A stretch of DNA of 64,000 nucleotides. Source: Haloarcula pellucida. Lineage in GTDB: Archaea; Halobacteriota; Halobacteria; Halobacteriales; Haloarculaceae. The stretch lies in the NCBI RefSeq assembly GCF_014647235.1, contig NZ_BMOU01000002.1, positions 558,417 to 622,416 on the forward strand, in the 5' to 3' direction. Positions 56,118 through 63,669 of this stretch are shown one piece after another (positions within the stretch are counted from its first letter, which is position 1; each line of letters opens with the position of its first letter). Under the pieces are notes generated by a model. The model saw only the letters and a list, made by a program, of their open reading frames with translations. It was not told where the DNA came from and made no database searches. Both the position numbers and the translations under genes were made by a program.

Positions 56118-57038
56118 ATGGCCAGTGAGTCGACGGAGGAGGGGGCCGTCACCGTCGCGTTGCCGCCGGAGCTCGACGAGTGGCTCGACGAGCGAGCGGC
56201 GACACTCGGGGTGGACCGCGAGGAACTCGTCCACCAGTTGCTGGCGTCGTACCGTATGACGACGGACCGCGACGACACCGAGTCGATGGCCGCGCTGTCC
56301 GACGTCGACCGGACCGTCGAGGAAGCGCTTGGCGACCGGCTAGACGCCGTCGTGGCCGCCGCCGTCGACGACGCCATCGACGGGCGAATACCACCAGCCG
56401 TCGAATCCGCCGTCGGCGACCGCCTGCCCGACATCACCGACGCCGTCGAGGGTCGCCTCGACCCCCGTTTCGAGTCCGTCGAGGACGATTTTCAAGCGAA
56501 GATAGAGGACGTCAGAAGCCGCGTCGTCCAGTTGAAACGGGAACTCGACGGGAAGGCGGCGGCCGACCACGACCACGAGGAGTTCGCCGCAATCGAAGAC
56601 CTCGAAAGCGAGGTGACGTCGTTACACCGGGAACTCGCCGCTGCCCGCGACGAACTCGAAGACGACATCACCGACCAGTCGGCCCGAGTCGACGACGTCG
56701 AGCGCCACATCGAGGGCGTCGACGACCGAATCGACGACGTCGAAGAGAAACTCACCCGCGTCGCGTGGGTCGTCAACGACCTGCGCGACGACCAGGGTGG
56801 CCGGGACGCCCACCAGAAGGCTGTCGACCGTATCAAGCGCGCCGCCGCACAGGAGGGCATCTCGTCGGCGTCCTGTGAGAACTGCGGCGAGTCGGTCGAC
56901 ATCGGCCTGCTGACCGACCCGCAGTGTCCCCACTGTGGGTCGACCGTCTCTGACGTCCGCCCCGAAGGAGGCATCCTCCGCAAGAAAGCGCGACTCGTAA
57001 CCGCCGCCCAACTGGAGGCCGGCCCGACCGATGAGTGA
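56118..57038 (+). CDS. Ribbon-helix-helix-like, coiled-coil, zinc-ribbon protein
   Basis: 306 residues. The N-terminus 'AVTVALPPELDEWLDERAAT' then 'LGVDREELVHQLLASYR' looks like a ribbon-helix-helix DNA-binding motif. Between about 60 and 240 the sequence is a long Asp/Glu-rich coiled coil with heptad patterns ('LESEVTSLHRELAAARDELE', 'IEGVDDRIDDVEEKLTRVAW'). Near the C-terminus 'ASCENCGESVDIGLLTDPQC' followed by 'PHCGSTVSDV' is a zinc ribbon. The start is 96 bases after the ATPase gene; the end overlaps the next gene. Domain order suggests a DNA-associated scaffold; that is inference. Confidence 0.78.
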   Translation: MASESTEEGAVTVALPPELDEWLDERAATLGVDREELVHQLLASYRMTTDRDDTESMAALSDVDRTVEEALGDRLDAVVAAAVDDAIDGRIPPAVESAVGDRLPDITDAVEGRLDPRFESVEDDFQAKIEDVRSRVVQLKRELDGKAAADHDHEEFAAIEDLESEVTSLHRELAAARDELEDDITDQSARVDDVERHIEGVDDRIDDVEEKLTRVAWVVNDLRDDQGGRDAHQKAVDRIKRAAAQEGISSASCENCGESVDIGLLTDPQCPHCGSTVSDVRPEGGILRKKARLVTAAQLEAGPTDE

Positions 57039-57555
57039 GGACGACCCCGAGGACCCGTTCGAGGACTTCGACGTGCCCGAGGACCCCGAGGACCCGTTCG
57101 AGGATTTCGACGTGCCCGAGGCCCCGTCCGCGAGTGACGAGGTGCCACCACCCGACGCCGAGAACCCGATGGCCGACGTGACTCTAGGCGTGGAGTCCGG
57201 CGACGGCGACGCGACGCCCGAGGACCCGTTCTCTGATATGGGCGACCGCGACGGCGACCCATTCGGCGGCGCCGAGAGCGTCTTCGAGTCGGTGGACGTG
57301 GGGTCGGTCGACCCCGACGGAGTGTGGGACTCGCTCGGCGAGGACGACTCGCCGACGCCGCCGTCCGATAGAAAGCGCTACGCCGACGTATCGAAACACC
57401 GCTACTGCGAGCAGTGCGAGCACTTCGCCGAGCCACCGGCGGTCCAGTGCACGCACGAAGGGACGGAGATCCTGGAGTTCGTCGACATGGAGACGGTTCG
57501 CCTCCTGAACTGTCCGGTCGTCGCAGAGCAGCGAGAACTCGGCAACGAGGAGTAA
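57031..57555 (+). CDS. Acidic protein with two N-terminal repeats and C-terminal zinc-binding end
   Basis: 174 residues, beginning 8 bases before the upstream stop. The first 31 residues are two copies of a 14-15-residue acidic unit (EDPFEDFDVPE). A disordered, Asp/Glu/Pro/Ser-rich part follows ('DATPEDPFSDMGDRDGDPFG', 'FESVDVGSVDPDGVWDSLGE'). The last 60 residues are ordered with 'YCEQCEHFAEPPAVQCTHEG' and one later Cys, a zinc site. It could be a partner of the coiled-coil protein; overlap and coupling argue for a complex. No family was recognised. Confidence 0.72.
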   Translation: MSEDDPEDPFEDFDVPEDPEDPFEDFDVPEAPSASDEVPPPDAENPMADVTLGVESGDGDATPEDPFSDMGDRDGDPFGGAESVFESVDVGSVDPDGVWDSLGEDDSPTPPSDRKRYADVSKHRYCEQCEHFAEPPAVQCTHEGTEILEFVDMETVRLLNCPVVAEQRELGNEE

Positions 57556-57587
57556 CGTCTTTTTGTCGGCGTCGCGGATAGCCGGGC

Positions 57588-57911
57588 ATGCAGTTCTGCG
57601 ACGACTGTGGCTCGATGATGCACGCCGACGGCGACGAGATGGTCTGTCAGTCCTGTGGCGCTCGCGTCGCGAAAGACGAGGACAGAGCCGCCGACTTCGT
57701 CAGCACGGCCGAACAGAGCGACGACGACGTCATCGAGACGGAGGAAGGAGCGGACTTCGAGGGCAAACCGACGGCCGACGACGTCACCTGTGAGGAGTGT
57801 GGCCACGGGAAGGCGTGGTACACCATCAAACAGACCGGGTCCGCCGACGAACCGCCGACGCGCTTTTTCAAGTGCCAGGAGTGTGGCTACCGCTGGCGGG
57901 AGTACAACTAA
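57588..57911 (+). CDS. tfs: Transcription factor S (TFIIS-like cleavage factor)
   Basis: 107 residues, 32 bases after the acidic protein gene. Two zinc ribbons: N-terminal 'CDDCGSMMHADGDEMVCQSC' and C-terminal 'CEECGHGKAWYTIKQTGSAD' followed by 'EPPTRFFKCQECGYRWREYN'. The Asp-Glu pair ('SADEP') in the C-terminal loop reaches the RNA polymerase active site and stimulates RNA cleavage after backtracking. Family length is normal. It shares the strand and tight spacing with the three preceding genes. Confidence 0.93.
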   Translation: MQFCDDCGSMMHADGDEMVCQSCGARVAKDEDRAADFVSTAEQSDDDVIETEEGADFEGKPTADDVTCEECGHGKAWYTIKQTGSADEPPTRFFKCQECGYRWREYN

Positions 57912-57935
57912 GCCACTCCCGGCCTGCCATCCCCC

Positions 57936-58472
57936 ATGACACTCGAATCGCGGACCCGCGAGACGGTCCGTATGGAACTCGAACGCCTCGTCGACGCCTA
58001 CGGCGACGTCCCGGTCCGGCGCGACACCGTCACCAACGACCCCGACTTCTTCGAGCGCGGAGCGAAACTCGCCGAAGAGGGGTGGCTGGGCGACGCCGGC
58101 GCGTGGGTCACCGACGAGGACGGGCGAGTCCTGCTCATCAAACATCGGGGCGCGCCGGAGACGTGGGGCACGCCCGGCGGTGGTCACGAACCCGGCGAAG
58201 GGCTGGACGACACCGCTCGCCGTGAGGTCCGCGAGGAGACGGGCGTCGACTGCACGCTGACGGGCCTCTACTACGCGCGCTGGAAGACCATCGTCCACGC
58301 CGAGGACGCCGACCGGCGCCTCCACATGCTGACCGTGGAGTTCGACGCCGAGGCGAGCGGCGGCGATATCGACGTGAGCGACGACGAGGTGCTAGCGGCC
58401 GAGTGGTTCGAGACGGTCCCCGAGGCGTTACACGAGATTCCCGCCACGCGAAGCCCGGACGAGTCCGCCTGA
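57936..58472 (+). CDS. Nudix hydrolase
   Basis: 178 residues. The Nudix box Gx5Ex7REUxEExGU is present in 'GGHEPGEGLDDTARREVREE' followed by 'TGV', near residues 86-108, so it should hydrolyse a nucleoside diphosphate linked to another group using Mg2+. The N-terminal 60 residues are helical and family-specific ('MELERLVDAYGDVPVRRDTV'). Substrate class (ADP-ribose, NADH, 8-oxo-dGTP or other) cannot be assigned from the box. It lies 25 bases after tfs, so is probably co-transcribed. Confidence 0.85.
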   Translation: MTLESRTRETVRMELERLVDAYGDVPVRRDTVTNDPDFFERGAKLAEEGWLGDAGAWVTDEDGRVLLIKHRGAPETWGTPGGGHEPGEGLDDTARREVREETGVDCTLTGLYYARWKTIVHAEDADRRLHMLTVEFDAEASGGDIDVSDDEVLAAEWFETVPEALHEIPATRSPDESA

Positions 58473-58537
58473 GGGACGCTCAAAACGCGGCCGAACCGTT
58501 CTGAAAGCACTTACGCCGGACGGGGGTAGTCACGAGC

Positions 58538-59455
58538 ATGCGCCGCCGGACCCTCCTCGCGCTCTGTGGCTCGCTCGTCGCCGGCAGTGGCTGTCTGGAC
58601 CTGACTCCCGACTCCGCGCCGGCCGACGAGACTGTGACGCCGGTCCCCGAACGGACGACCGAGAGCGGCACGCACGACGACCAGATCCCGACCGTCGACC
58701 TCGCCTCGGTAGTCGTCCAACCCGGCGTCGTCGCACCGAACAGCCCCGACTCCATCGGCGTCTACGCCGACGCCGGCCAGTACCTCCTCGTCGACGTCGC
58801 CGTCGACGGTCCTCTGCCCGACCGCTCGGCGTTCGCGGTCCGCTTCGACGGGTCGACGCACACACCGATGGCGTTCACCAGCGGTCTCTACCGGAACGGC
58901 GAGTGGGGTGCCGGCTACGGCGACGGGAGCGACGGGGTTCTCGTCTTCGAACTGCCGGAGACGGGCGACGCCAGCGACGCTCGCCTCACGTGGGACCACG
59001 GCGCGGTACCGTTCCCGACGAGCGTGACGGCGTCGCTCGAAGCCCCACTCCCGTCTTTCTCGGTCGCGCTCGACGGCCCGACGAGCGTGGCGGCAGACGA
59101 CGACCCGACCCTCAGAATCCGGGTTACCAACGAGGGCGACCGAACCGGCCGGTACGCCCTCGCGCTGAATCGGACCGGGCCACGCGTCGCGTACGCGCCG
59201 GTGGCACGCATCGTCGGTGAACTGGACCCGGGTGGGTCCACGACGCGGGAGTTGGATGCCGAGAACCCCTACGTCGCCGACCCGCCCCGAGAGGCCGTCT
59301 ACCGACTGGACGCAGCCGACGACGACAACGACGCCAGTCTGACTATCTCGCCGGCCGAAGCGGAGACGGCGACCGACACTGAGAGCACGACAGAAACGGG
59401 GAAGACGCGAACGCCCGGACGGACCGACGAGGGCACCGCGACGTTGGCTGAGTGA
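58538..59455 (+). CDS. Secreted lipoprotein of haloarchaea, unknown function
   Basis: 305 residues. The N-terminus 'MRRRTLLALCGSLVAGSGC' has an Arg-rich n-region, a hydrophobic core and a lipobox Cys19; the Arg triplet fits a Tat signal. The mature part has Ig-like or CARDB-like beta strands ('SFSVALDGPTSVAADDDPTL', 'RIRVTNEGDRTGRYALALNR') and a Thr/Glu-rich tail. It would be anchored to the membrane and face the outside. No catalytic motif. It ends 10 bases before the convergent ZIP transporter gene. Confidence 0.75.
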   Translation: MRRRTLLALCGSLVAGSGCLDLTPDSAPADETVTPVPERTTESGTHDDQIPTVDLASVVVQPGVVAPNSPDSIGVYADAGQYLLVDVAVDGPLPDRSAFAVRFDGSTHTPMAFTSGLYRNGEWGAGYGDGSDGVLVFELPETGDASDARLTWDHGAVPFPTSVTASLEAPLPSFSVALDGPTSVAADDDPTLRIRVTNEGDRTGRYALALNRTGPRVAYAPVARIVGELDPGGSTTRELDAENPYVADPPREAVYRLDAADDDNDASLTISPAEAETATDTESTTETGKTRTPGRTDEGTATLAE

Positions 59456-59464
59456 GCGGTCGGC

Positions 59465-60337
59465 TCAGGGCATGACGACGACCCACGCGAGGACGACGAG
59501 CGCCGCCCCGCCGACGGTCGACCCGACGGCGTGGGTCCGGAGTTCGTCAAGCAGGTCGTGTGAGTGTTCCTGCAGGGAGCAGACTTCGTCGATTTCGCTG
59601 CCGGCCTCGCAGTTCGGGAGGAAGTCCATCGCGACGTGGAGGAAGATGCCGGCGGCGAAGCCGAAGACCAGCGCGTTTACCACCGGGGTCTGTGGCACCG
59701 GCAGGAGCGCCGACGGAATCGCGGTCAGGCCGACGCCGGCGGCCGGGAGCAACAGTGACGTCGCGGTCTTCCCGTCGCGGTTGAGGCGACGAGCAGCGGC
59801 GTAGCCGGCGGGGCCTTTGTGCGAGACGATAGCGAGACCGAGCAGCAGACCGAGCGTCGGCATCGTGCCGTAGACGAGGCCGATGATGAGGCCCGCAGAG
59901 AGGGCGTGGGCGGCGATGGCGGCCGTCGTCGTATCGAAGGAGGTGTCGACGTGCGTCAGTCGGTGGCCGACGGTGTGGGTGCCGTAGCCGGCGACGATAC
60001 CGACGGCGATGCCGATACCGCCGATGCGAGGCGTGCCAGCGGCGGAACCCAGCCCCATCGCCTGCGGGACGAGGAACATCGCCGCCGAGGTGACCATCGC
60101 CCCGCTCGCGAGACCGTATCCCCAGACGAGGCTGTGGGGGCTCGTTCGGGCGGCCCGGGCACCGAGCCACGCGCCGAGTCCCATCGCCGCGAATGCGACC
60201 CACGAGATGACCAGCACCTTCTGCAACCCGCCGGTAGCGCCGACGGCCGACAGTGCGAGGAGGCCGACGACGCTCGCGACGCCGAGGAGCGACGGCCGCG
60301 CACTCTTATTAACTGTAGAAGACCCATTAATAGGCAT
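59465..60337 (-). CDS. ZIP-family metal transporter
   Basis: 290 residues with about eight helices. 'AAHALSAGLIIGLVYG' (helix IV-type His, metal site) and 'VSHKGPAGYAAARRL' with 'FLHVAMDFLPNCEAG' (helix V and later) are ZIP motifs; a cytoplasmic or loop His 'GTHTVGHRLTHVD' is also present. Members carry Zn2+, Fe2+ or Mn2+ into the cytoplasm. The upstream gap has 'tattactaata', an 11-base near-palindrome at 60356-60366, in TATA/operator position about 20-30 bases before the start; a metal-responsive regulator could act there. Confidence 0.87.
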   Translation of the reverse strand: MPINGSSTVNKSARPSLLGVASVVGLLALSAVGATGGLQKVLVISWVAFAAMGLGAWLGARAARTSPHSLVWGYGLASGAMVTSAAMFLVPQAMGLGSAAGTPRIGGIGIAVGIVAGYGTHTVGHRLTHVDTSFDTTTAAIAAHALSAGLIIGLVYGTMPTLGLLLGLAIVSHKGPAGYAAARRLNRDGKTATSLLLPAAGVGLTAIPSALLPVPQTPVVNALVFGFAAGIFLHVAMDFLPNCEAGSEIDEVCSLQEHSHDLLDELRTHAVGSTVGGAALVVLAWVVVMP

Positions 60338-60383
60338 TAGTTACTGAAATCGGGGTATTACTAATAAATCCGTCGGTCACCGG

Positions 60384-61076
60384 TCAGCGAGTCGCTCGGC
60401 GGTAGTCGCCCCAGTCGAGTACCGCGCCGTCGAGGTCGTCGACGGGGGCGTCGGTGAGCACCCACAGCACCATCTCGGCCACGTCGGCGGGGTCACGGCC
60501 ACCGCTCCCGGAGAGGTCGGTTCCAACCTTCCCCGGGTCGACGGCGCCTACGGGCACGTCGAGGTCGGCAGCGAACCCGCGGGCGACGGCCTCCGCCGCG
60601 GCCTTCGAGACGGCATAGGAGCCGTATCCGGGCATTCCCTGTCGGCCGACGGCCCCCGTCGGGACGACGATTCGAGCGTCCGGAGCGAGGTAGGGGACGG
60701 CCTCGCGGATCGTCGCGAACACGCCGCGAGCGTTCGTTCGGAGGTGGTCGTCGAACGCCGCGTAGGACTCATCGGAGAGCGGCGTCTCACCGGCCTCGCC
60801 GTGGTAGACGGCGGCGTTGGCGACGACGGCGTCGACGCGCCCGTTCACTCGGGCCGCCGTCTCCAGTAGGCGCTCTACGTCGAACTCGTCGCGGACGTCG
60901 GCCCGCATCGCGGTGACCGCGCCGCCGTCGCTGGCGATGTCGTCCGCCACCGCCTCCAGTACGGCCTTTTGCCGGGCACAGATAACGGCGTGTCCGCCGG
61001 CCGCCGAGACGGCACGTGCGACCTGCTCTCCGATGCCCCTGCTGGCGCCGGTGACGACGACTGTCGTGTCGTCCAT
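60384..61076 (-). CDS. SDR-family oxidoreductase
   Basis: 230 residues from MDDTTVVV at 61076 rather than the upstream in-frame codon at 61097. Cofactor motif 'VVTGASRGIGEQVARAV' (TGxxxGxG), then 'VVANAAVYHGE' (NAA variant of NNAG), and the active-site 'YGSYAVSKAAAEAVARG' with Tyr and Lys of YxxxK near residue 155. The catalytic Ser expected about 13 residues earlier is in 'IVVPTGAVGRQG', where Thr takes its place. Substrate unknown. Divergent from the crtD operon, with the 80-bp inverted-repeat element in between. Confidence 0.8.
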   Translation of the reverse strand: MDDTTVVVTGASRGIGEQVARAVSAAGGHAVICARQKAVLEAVADDIASDGGAVTAMRADVRDEFDVERLLETAARVNGRVDAVVANAAVYHGEAGETPLSDESYAAFDDHLRTNARGVFATIREAVPYLAPDARIVVPTGAVGRQGMPGYGSYAVSKAAAEAVARGFAADLDVPVGAVDPGKVGTDLSGSGGRDPADVAEMVLWVLTDAPVDDLDGAVLDWGDYRRATR

Positions 61077-61121
61077 GGGAGCGTGTTCGGGCCCCACTCA
61101 CATCTCCGTTGTCACTGGCTG

Positions 61122-61201
61122 ATACTGGTGGCTGTAAGTTCGTACAGATATTCGCCACCCCGGGGTGGCGAAGTACTTCAGTTTGTTACAGCCACCAGTA
61201 T
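61122..61201. repeat. 80-bp element with perfect 16-bp inverted ends and a central palindrome
   Basis: 'atactggtggctgtaa' at 61122-61137 is the exact complement of 61186-61201. In the centre (61151-61172) two 11-base arms 'ttcgccacccc' and its complement touch without a loop. The element holds no ORF and sits 103 bases before the crtD start. It resembles a small MITE or a strong operator/cruciform. No clear target-site duplication can be assigned at its borders. Confidence 0.8.
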
Positions 61202-61271
61202 GAGTCGGTGTGCTCTATCGGAACCTCGGCCCGTGCCTCACTTTATCACACCAATCCAGTTTGGCCGCGTG

Positions 61272-61277
61272 TTTATT
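61272..61277 (+). promoter_or_regulatory. TATA-like box of the crtD-lyeJ-cruF operon
   Basis: 'tttatt' lies 27-32 bases before the crtD ATG at 61304, as for a leaderless message. Confidence 0.5.
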
Positions 61278-61303
61278 GTCCGTCCGGGCCTCAGAGACGT
61301 ATA

Positions 61304-62791
61304 ATGAGTGAGGTGTCCGGAGAAGAAGTAGTCGTCGTCGGCGGCGGATTCGGTGGCCTGTCGGCCGCCTGCTATCTGGCCGACGCCGGTGCTGACGTGC
61401 GGTTGCTGGAAAAGAACGAACAGTTGGGCGGCCGTGCCTCCCGTCTGGAGGCGGATGGGTTCACGTTCGACATGGGCCCGTCGTGGTACCTCATGCCCGA
61501 CGTCTTCGAGCGGTTCTTCGCCTACTTCGGGAAGGAACCGAGCGACTACTACGACCTGACCCGACTGGACCCGCACTACCGCATCTTCTTCAAGGACGGC
61601 GACCGGTTGGACGTGACCGGCAACGACGACGAGATGCGCGAGAAGTTCGAGGCGTACGAACCCGGCGCCGCCGAGGCGTTCGACGAGTACCTCGCCACCA
61701 GCGAACGGCACTACGAGACGGCGATGAACAAGTTCGTCTACGAGGACCGCTCCACCCTGCGTGACTGGGTCGACTTAGACGTGATGACGGCGGCACCCAT
61801 CGGCCTGCAACTGCTCGGGTCGATGCAGGGCCACGTCGAGGACTACTTCGAGCACCCGAAACTCCAGCAGATAATGCAGTACACGCTGGTGTTCCTCGGC
61901 GGGTCCCCGAAGAACACGCCGGCGCTGTACAACATGATGAGCCACGTCGACTTCAACCTCGGCGTCTACTACCCCGACGGCGGCATCGGCGCCGTCGTCG
62001 ACGGCCTCGTCGAACTCGGCGAGAGTCTGGGTGTCACCTACGAGACGGACAGCGAGGTCCGAGAGATCGCCCGCCGAAAGGACGGTTTTCTCGTCGAGAC
62101 GGTCCACGGCGACACGCTCCACCCCGACGAGGTACTCGTCAACGCCGACTACGCCCACACGGAGCGCGAACTCCTGCCCGACCACGAGCGACAGTACGAC
62201 GACGACTACTGGGACGAACGAACGTACGCGCCCTCGGCCTTCCTCATGTACATGGGCGTCGAGGGCGACGTGGACCCGCTTGCACACCACACGCTCGTCC
62301 TGCCGACGGACTGGGAACCCCACTTCGACGACATCTTCGAGGACCCCGAGTGGCCAGACGAACCGGCCTACTACCTCTGTGTCCCGAGCGAGACGGACAG
62401 TAGTGTCGCGCCGGAGGGCCACTCGAACCTGTTCGTCCTCGTCCCCATCGCGCCGGGCTTGCACGACGGGGAGGCCATCCGCGAGGAGTACCGCGAGAAG
62501 ATTTTGGCCGACATCGCCCAGAACACGGGCGTCGACCTGCGCGACCGCATCGTCTACGAGAAGCAGTTCGCCGTCTCGGACTTCGGCGAGCGGTACAACG
62601 CCACCGAGGGCACCGCACTCGGTCTGGCCCACACGCTCCGCCAGACCGCACTCCTGCGTCCGAACAACCGCTCGTCGGCCGTCGACGGCCTCTACTTCAC
62701 CGGGTCGTTCACGACCCCCGGCATCGGCGTCCCGATGTGTCTCATCAGCGGCGAACACACCGCACAGCGCCTCATAGATAACCACGAATGA
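61304..62791 (+). CDS. crtD: Carotenoid 3,4-desaturase (CrtI/CrtD family)
   Basis: 495 residues. FAD motif 'VVVGGGFGGLSAACYLADAG' at 9-28, then 'QLGGRASRLEADGFTFDMGP' and the C-terminal bacterial-type phytoene dehydrogenase signature 'SAVDGLYFTGSFTTPGIGVP'. By sequence it is a CrtI-family desaturase; by position before lyeJ and cruF it matches the gene that in Haloarcula japonica was shown to be the 3,4-desaturase of bacterioruberin synthesis. Start at 61304 is supported by the TATA box. The stop overlaps the next start (ATGA). Phytoene desaturase is the alternative. Confidence 0.85.
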   Translation: MSEVSGEEVVVVGGGFGGLSAACYLADAGADVRLLEKNEQLGGRASRLEADGFTFDMGPSWYLMPDVFERFFAYFGKEPSDYYDLTRLDPHYRIFFKDGDRLDVTGNDDEMREKFEAYEPGAAEAFDEYLATSERHYETAMNKFVYEDRSTLRDWVDLDVMTAAPIGLQLLGSMQGHVEDYFEHPKLQQIMQYTLVFLGGSPKNTPALYNMMSHVDFNLGVYYPDGGIGAVVDGLVELGESLGVTYETDSEVREIARRKDGFLVETVHGDTLHPDEVLVNADYAHTERELLPDHERQYDDDYWDERTYAPSAFLMYMGVEGDVDPLAHHTLVLPTDWEPHFDDIFEDPEWPDEPAYYLCVPSETDSSVAPEGHSNLFVLVPIAPGLHDGEAIREEYREKILADIAQNTGVDLRDRIVYEKQFAVSDFGERYNATEGTALGLAHTLRQTALLRPNNRSSAVDGLYFTGSFTTPGIGVPMCLISGEHTAQRLIDNHE

Positions 62792-63669
62792 GCACCGTCA
62801 CGGACCGTCTGAGCGAGGTCGCCCCCTCCGAGGACACGCGGCCGGGCTACCTGTTCTGGCTCTCGCGGCCGCGGTTCTGGCTGTATCAGGGCGGTCCGGT
62901 CGTCGTCGTGGTGACCTACGCGGCCGACGGGCCCGGCGAACTGTTCTCGCCGCTTGCTATCGCGCTGTTCCTGTACTTCACCGTCCCAGCGAACGTCTTC
63001 CTCTACGGCGTCAACGACGTCTTCGACCGGGACGTCGACGAACACAACCCGAAGAAAGACGAGGGTCGCGAAGTCAGCTATCGGGGAGATTCGGTCGTCG
63101 TCGCGGCTATCGTCGGGTCGGGCCTGCTGGCCGCCGCGTTCCTGCCGTGGCTCCCGACGCTGGGCGTCGTCGCACTGCTGGCGTGGGCCGCCCTCTCCGT
63201 GGAGTACTCCGCCCCGCCGCTCCGGTTCAAGACGACACCGTTTCTCGATTCGCTGTCGAACGGGCTGTACATCCTCCCCGGCGTCGTCGCCTACGCCGCC
63301 ATCGAGGGCGTCGCGCCGCCCGCCTCGGCCGTCGCCGGCGCGTGGCTCTGGACGATGGGGATGCACACGTTCTCGGCCATCCCGGACATCGAACCCGACC
63401 GCGAGGCCGGCATCCAGACGACGGCGACGTACCTCGGGGAATCGAACACCTACTACTACTGCGTGATGTGCTGGCTCACCGCCGCGTTCGTGTTCACCTA
63501 CACCCACTGGGTGTTCGGGGCGCTCTTGCTCGTCTACCCCGGCCTCGTCTTCGGCATCCTCGCCGTCGGCGTCGACATCGACGAGGCCTACTGGTGGTAC
63601 CCGGCCATCAACTCCCTCGTCGGCATGGCGTTCACGCTCATCGGCCTGTGGGTGATGCTGTATGGCTGA
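62788..63669 (+). CDS. lyeJ: UbiA-family prenyltransferase, lycopene elongase/1,2-hydratase
   Basis: 293 residues with about eight membrane helices. First Asp-rich motif 'NDVFDRDVDEHNPKKDEG' near residue 75 and second 'DIEPDREAGIQTTATYLG' near residue 200 bind the prenyl diphosphate Mg2+. The bacterioruberin enzyme adds C5 units to lycopene ends to give C50 carotenoids and hydrates the 1,2 bond. Overlaps crtD by four bases and cruF by eight, so it is the middle of a tightly coupled operon. Confidence 0.9.
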   Translation: MSTVTDRLSEVAPSEDTRPGYLFWLSRPRFWLYQGGPVVVVVTYAADGPGELFSPLAIALFLYFTVPANVFLYGVNDVFDRDVDEHNPKKDEGREVSYRGDSVVVAAIVGSGLLAAAFLPWLPTLGVVALLAWAALSVEYSAPPLRFKTTPFLDSLSNGLYILPGVVAYAAIEGVAPPASAVAGAWLWTMGMHTFSAIPDIEPDREAGIQTTATYLGESNTYYYCVMCWLTAAFVFTYTHWVFGALLLVYPGLVFGILAVGVDIDEAYWWYPAINSLVGMAFTLIGLWVMLYG

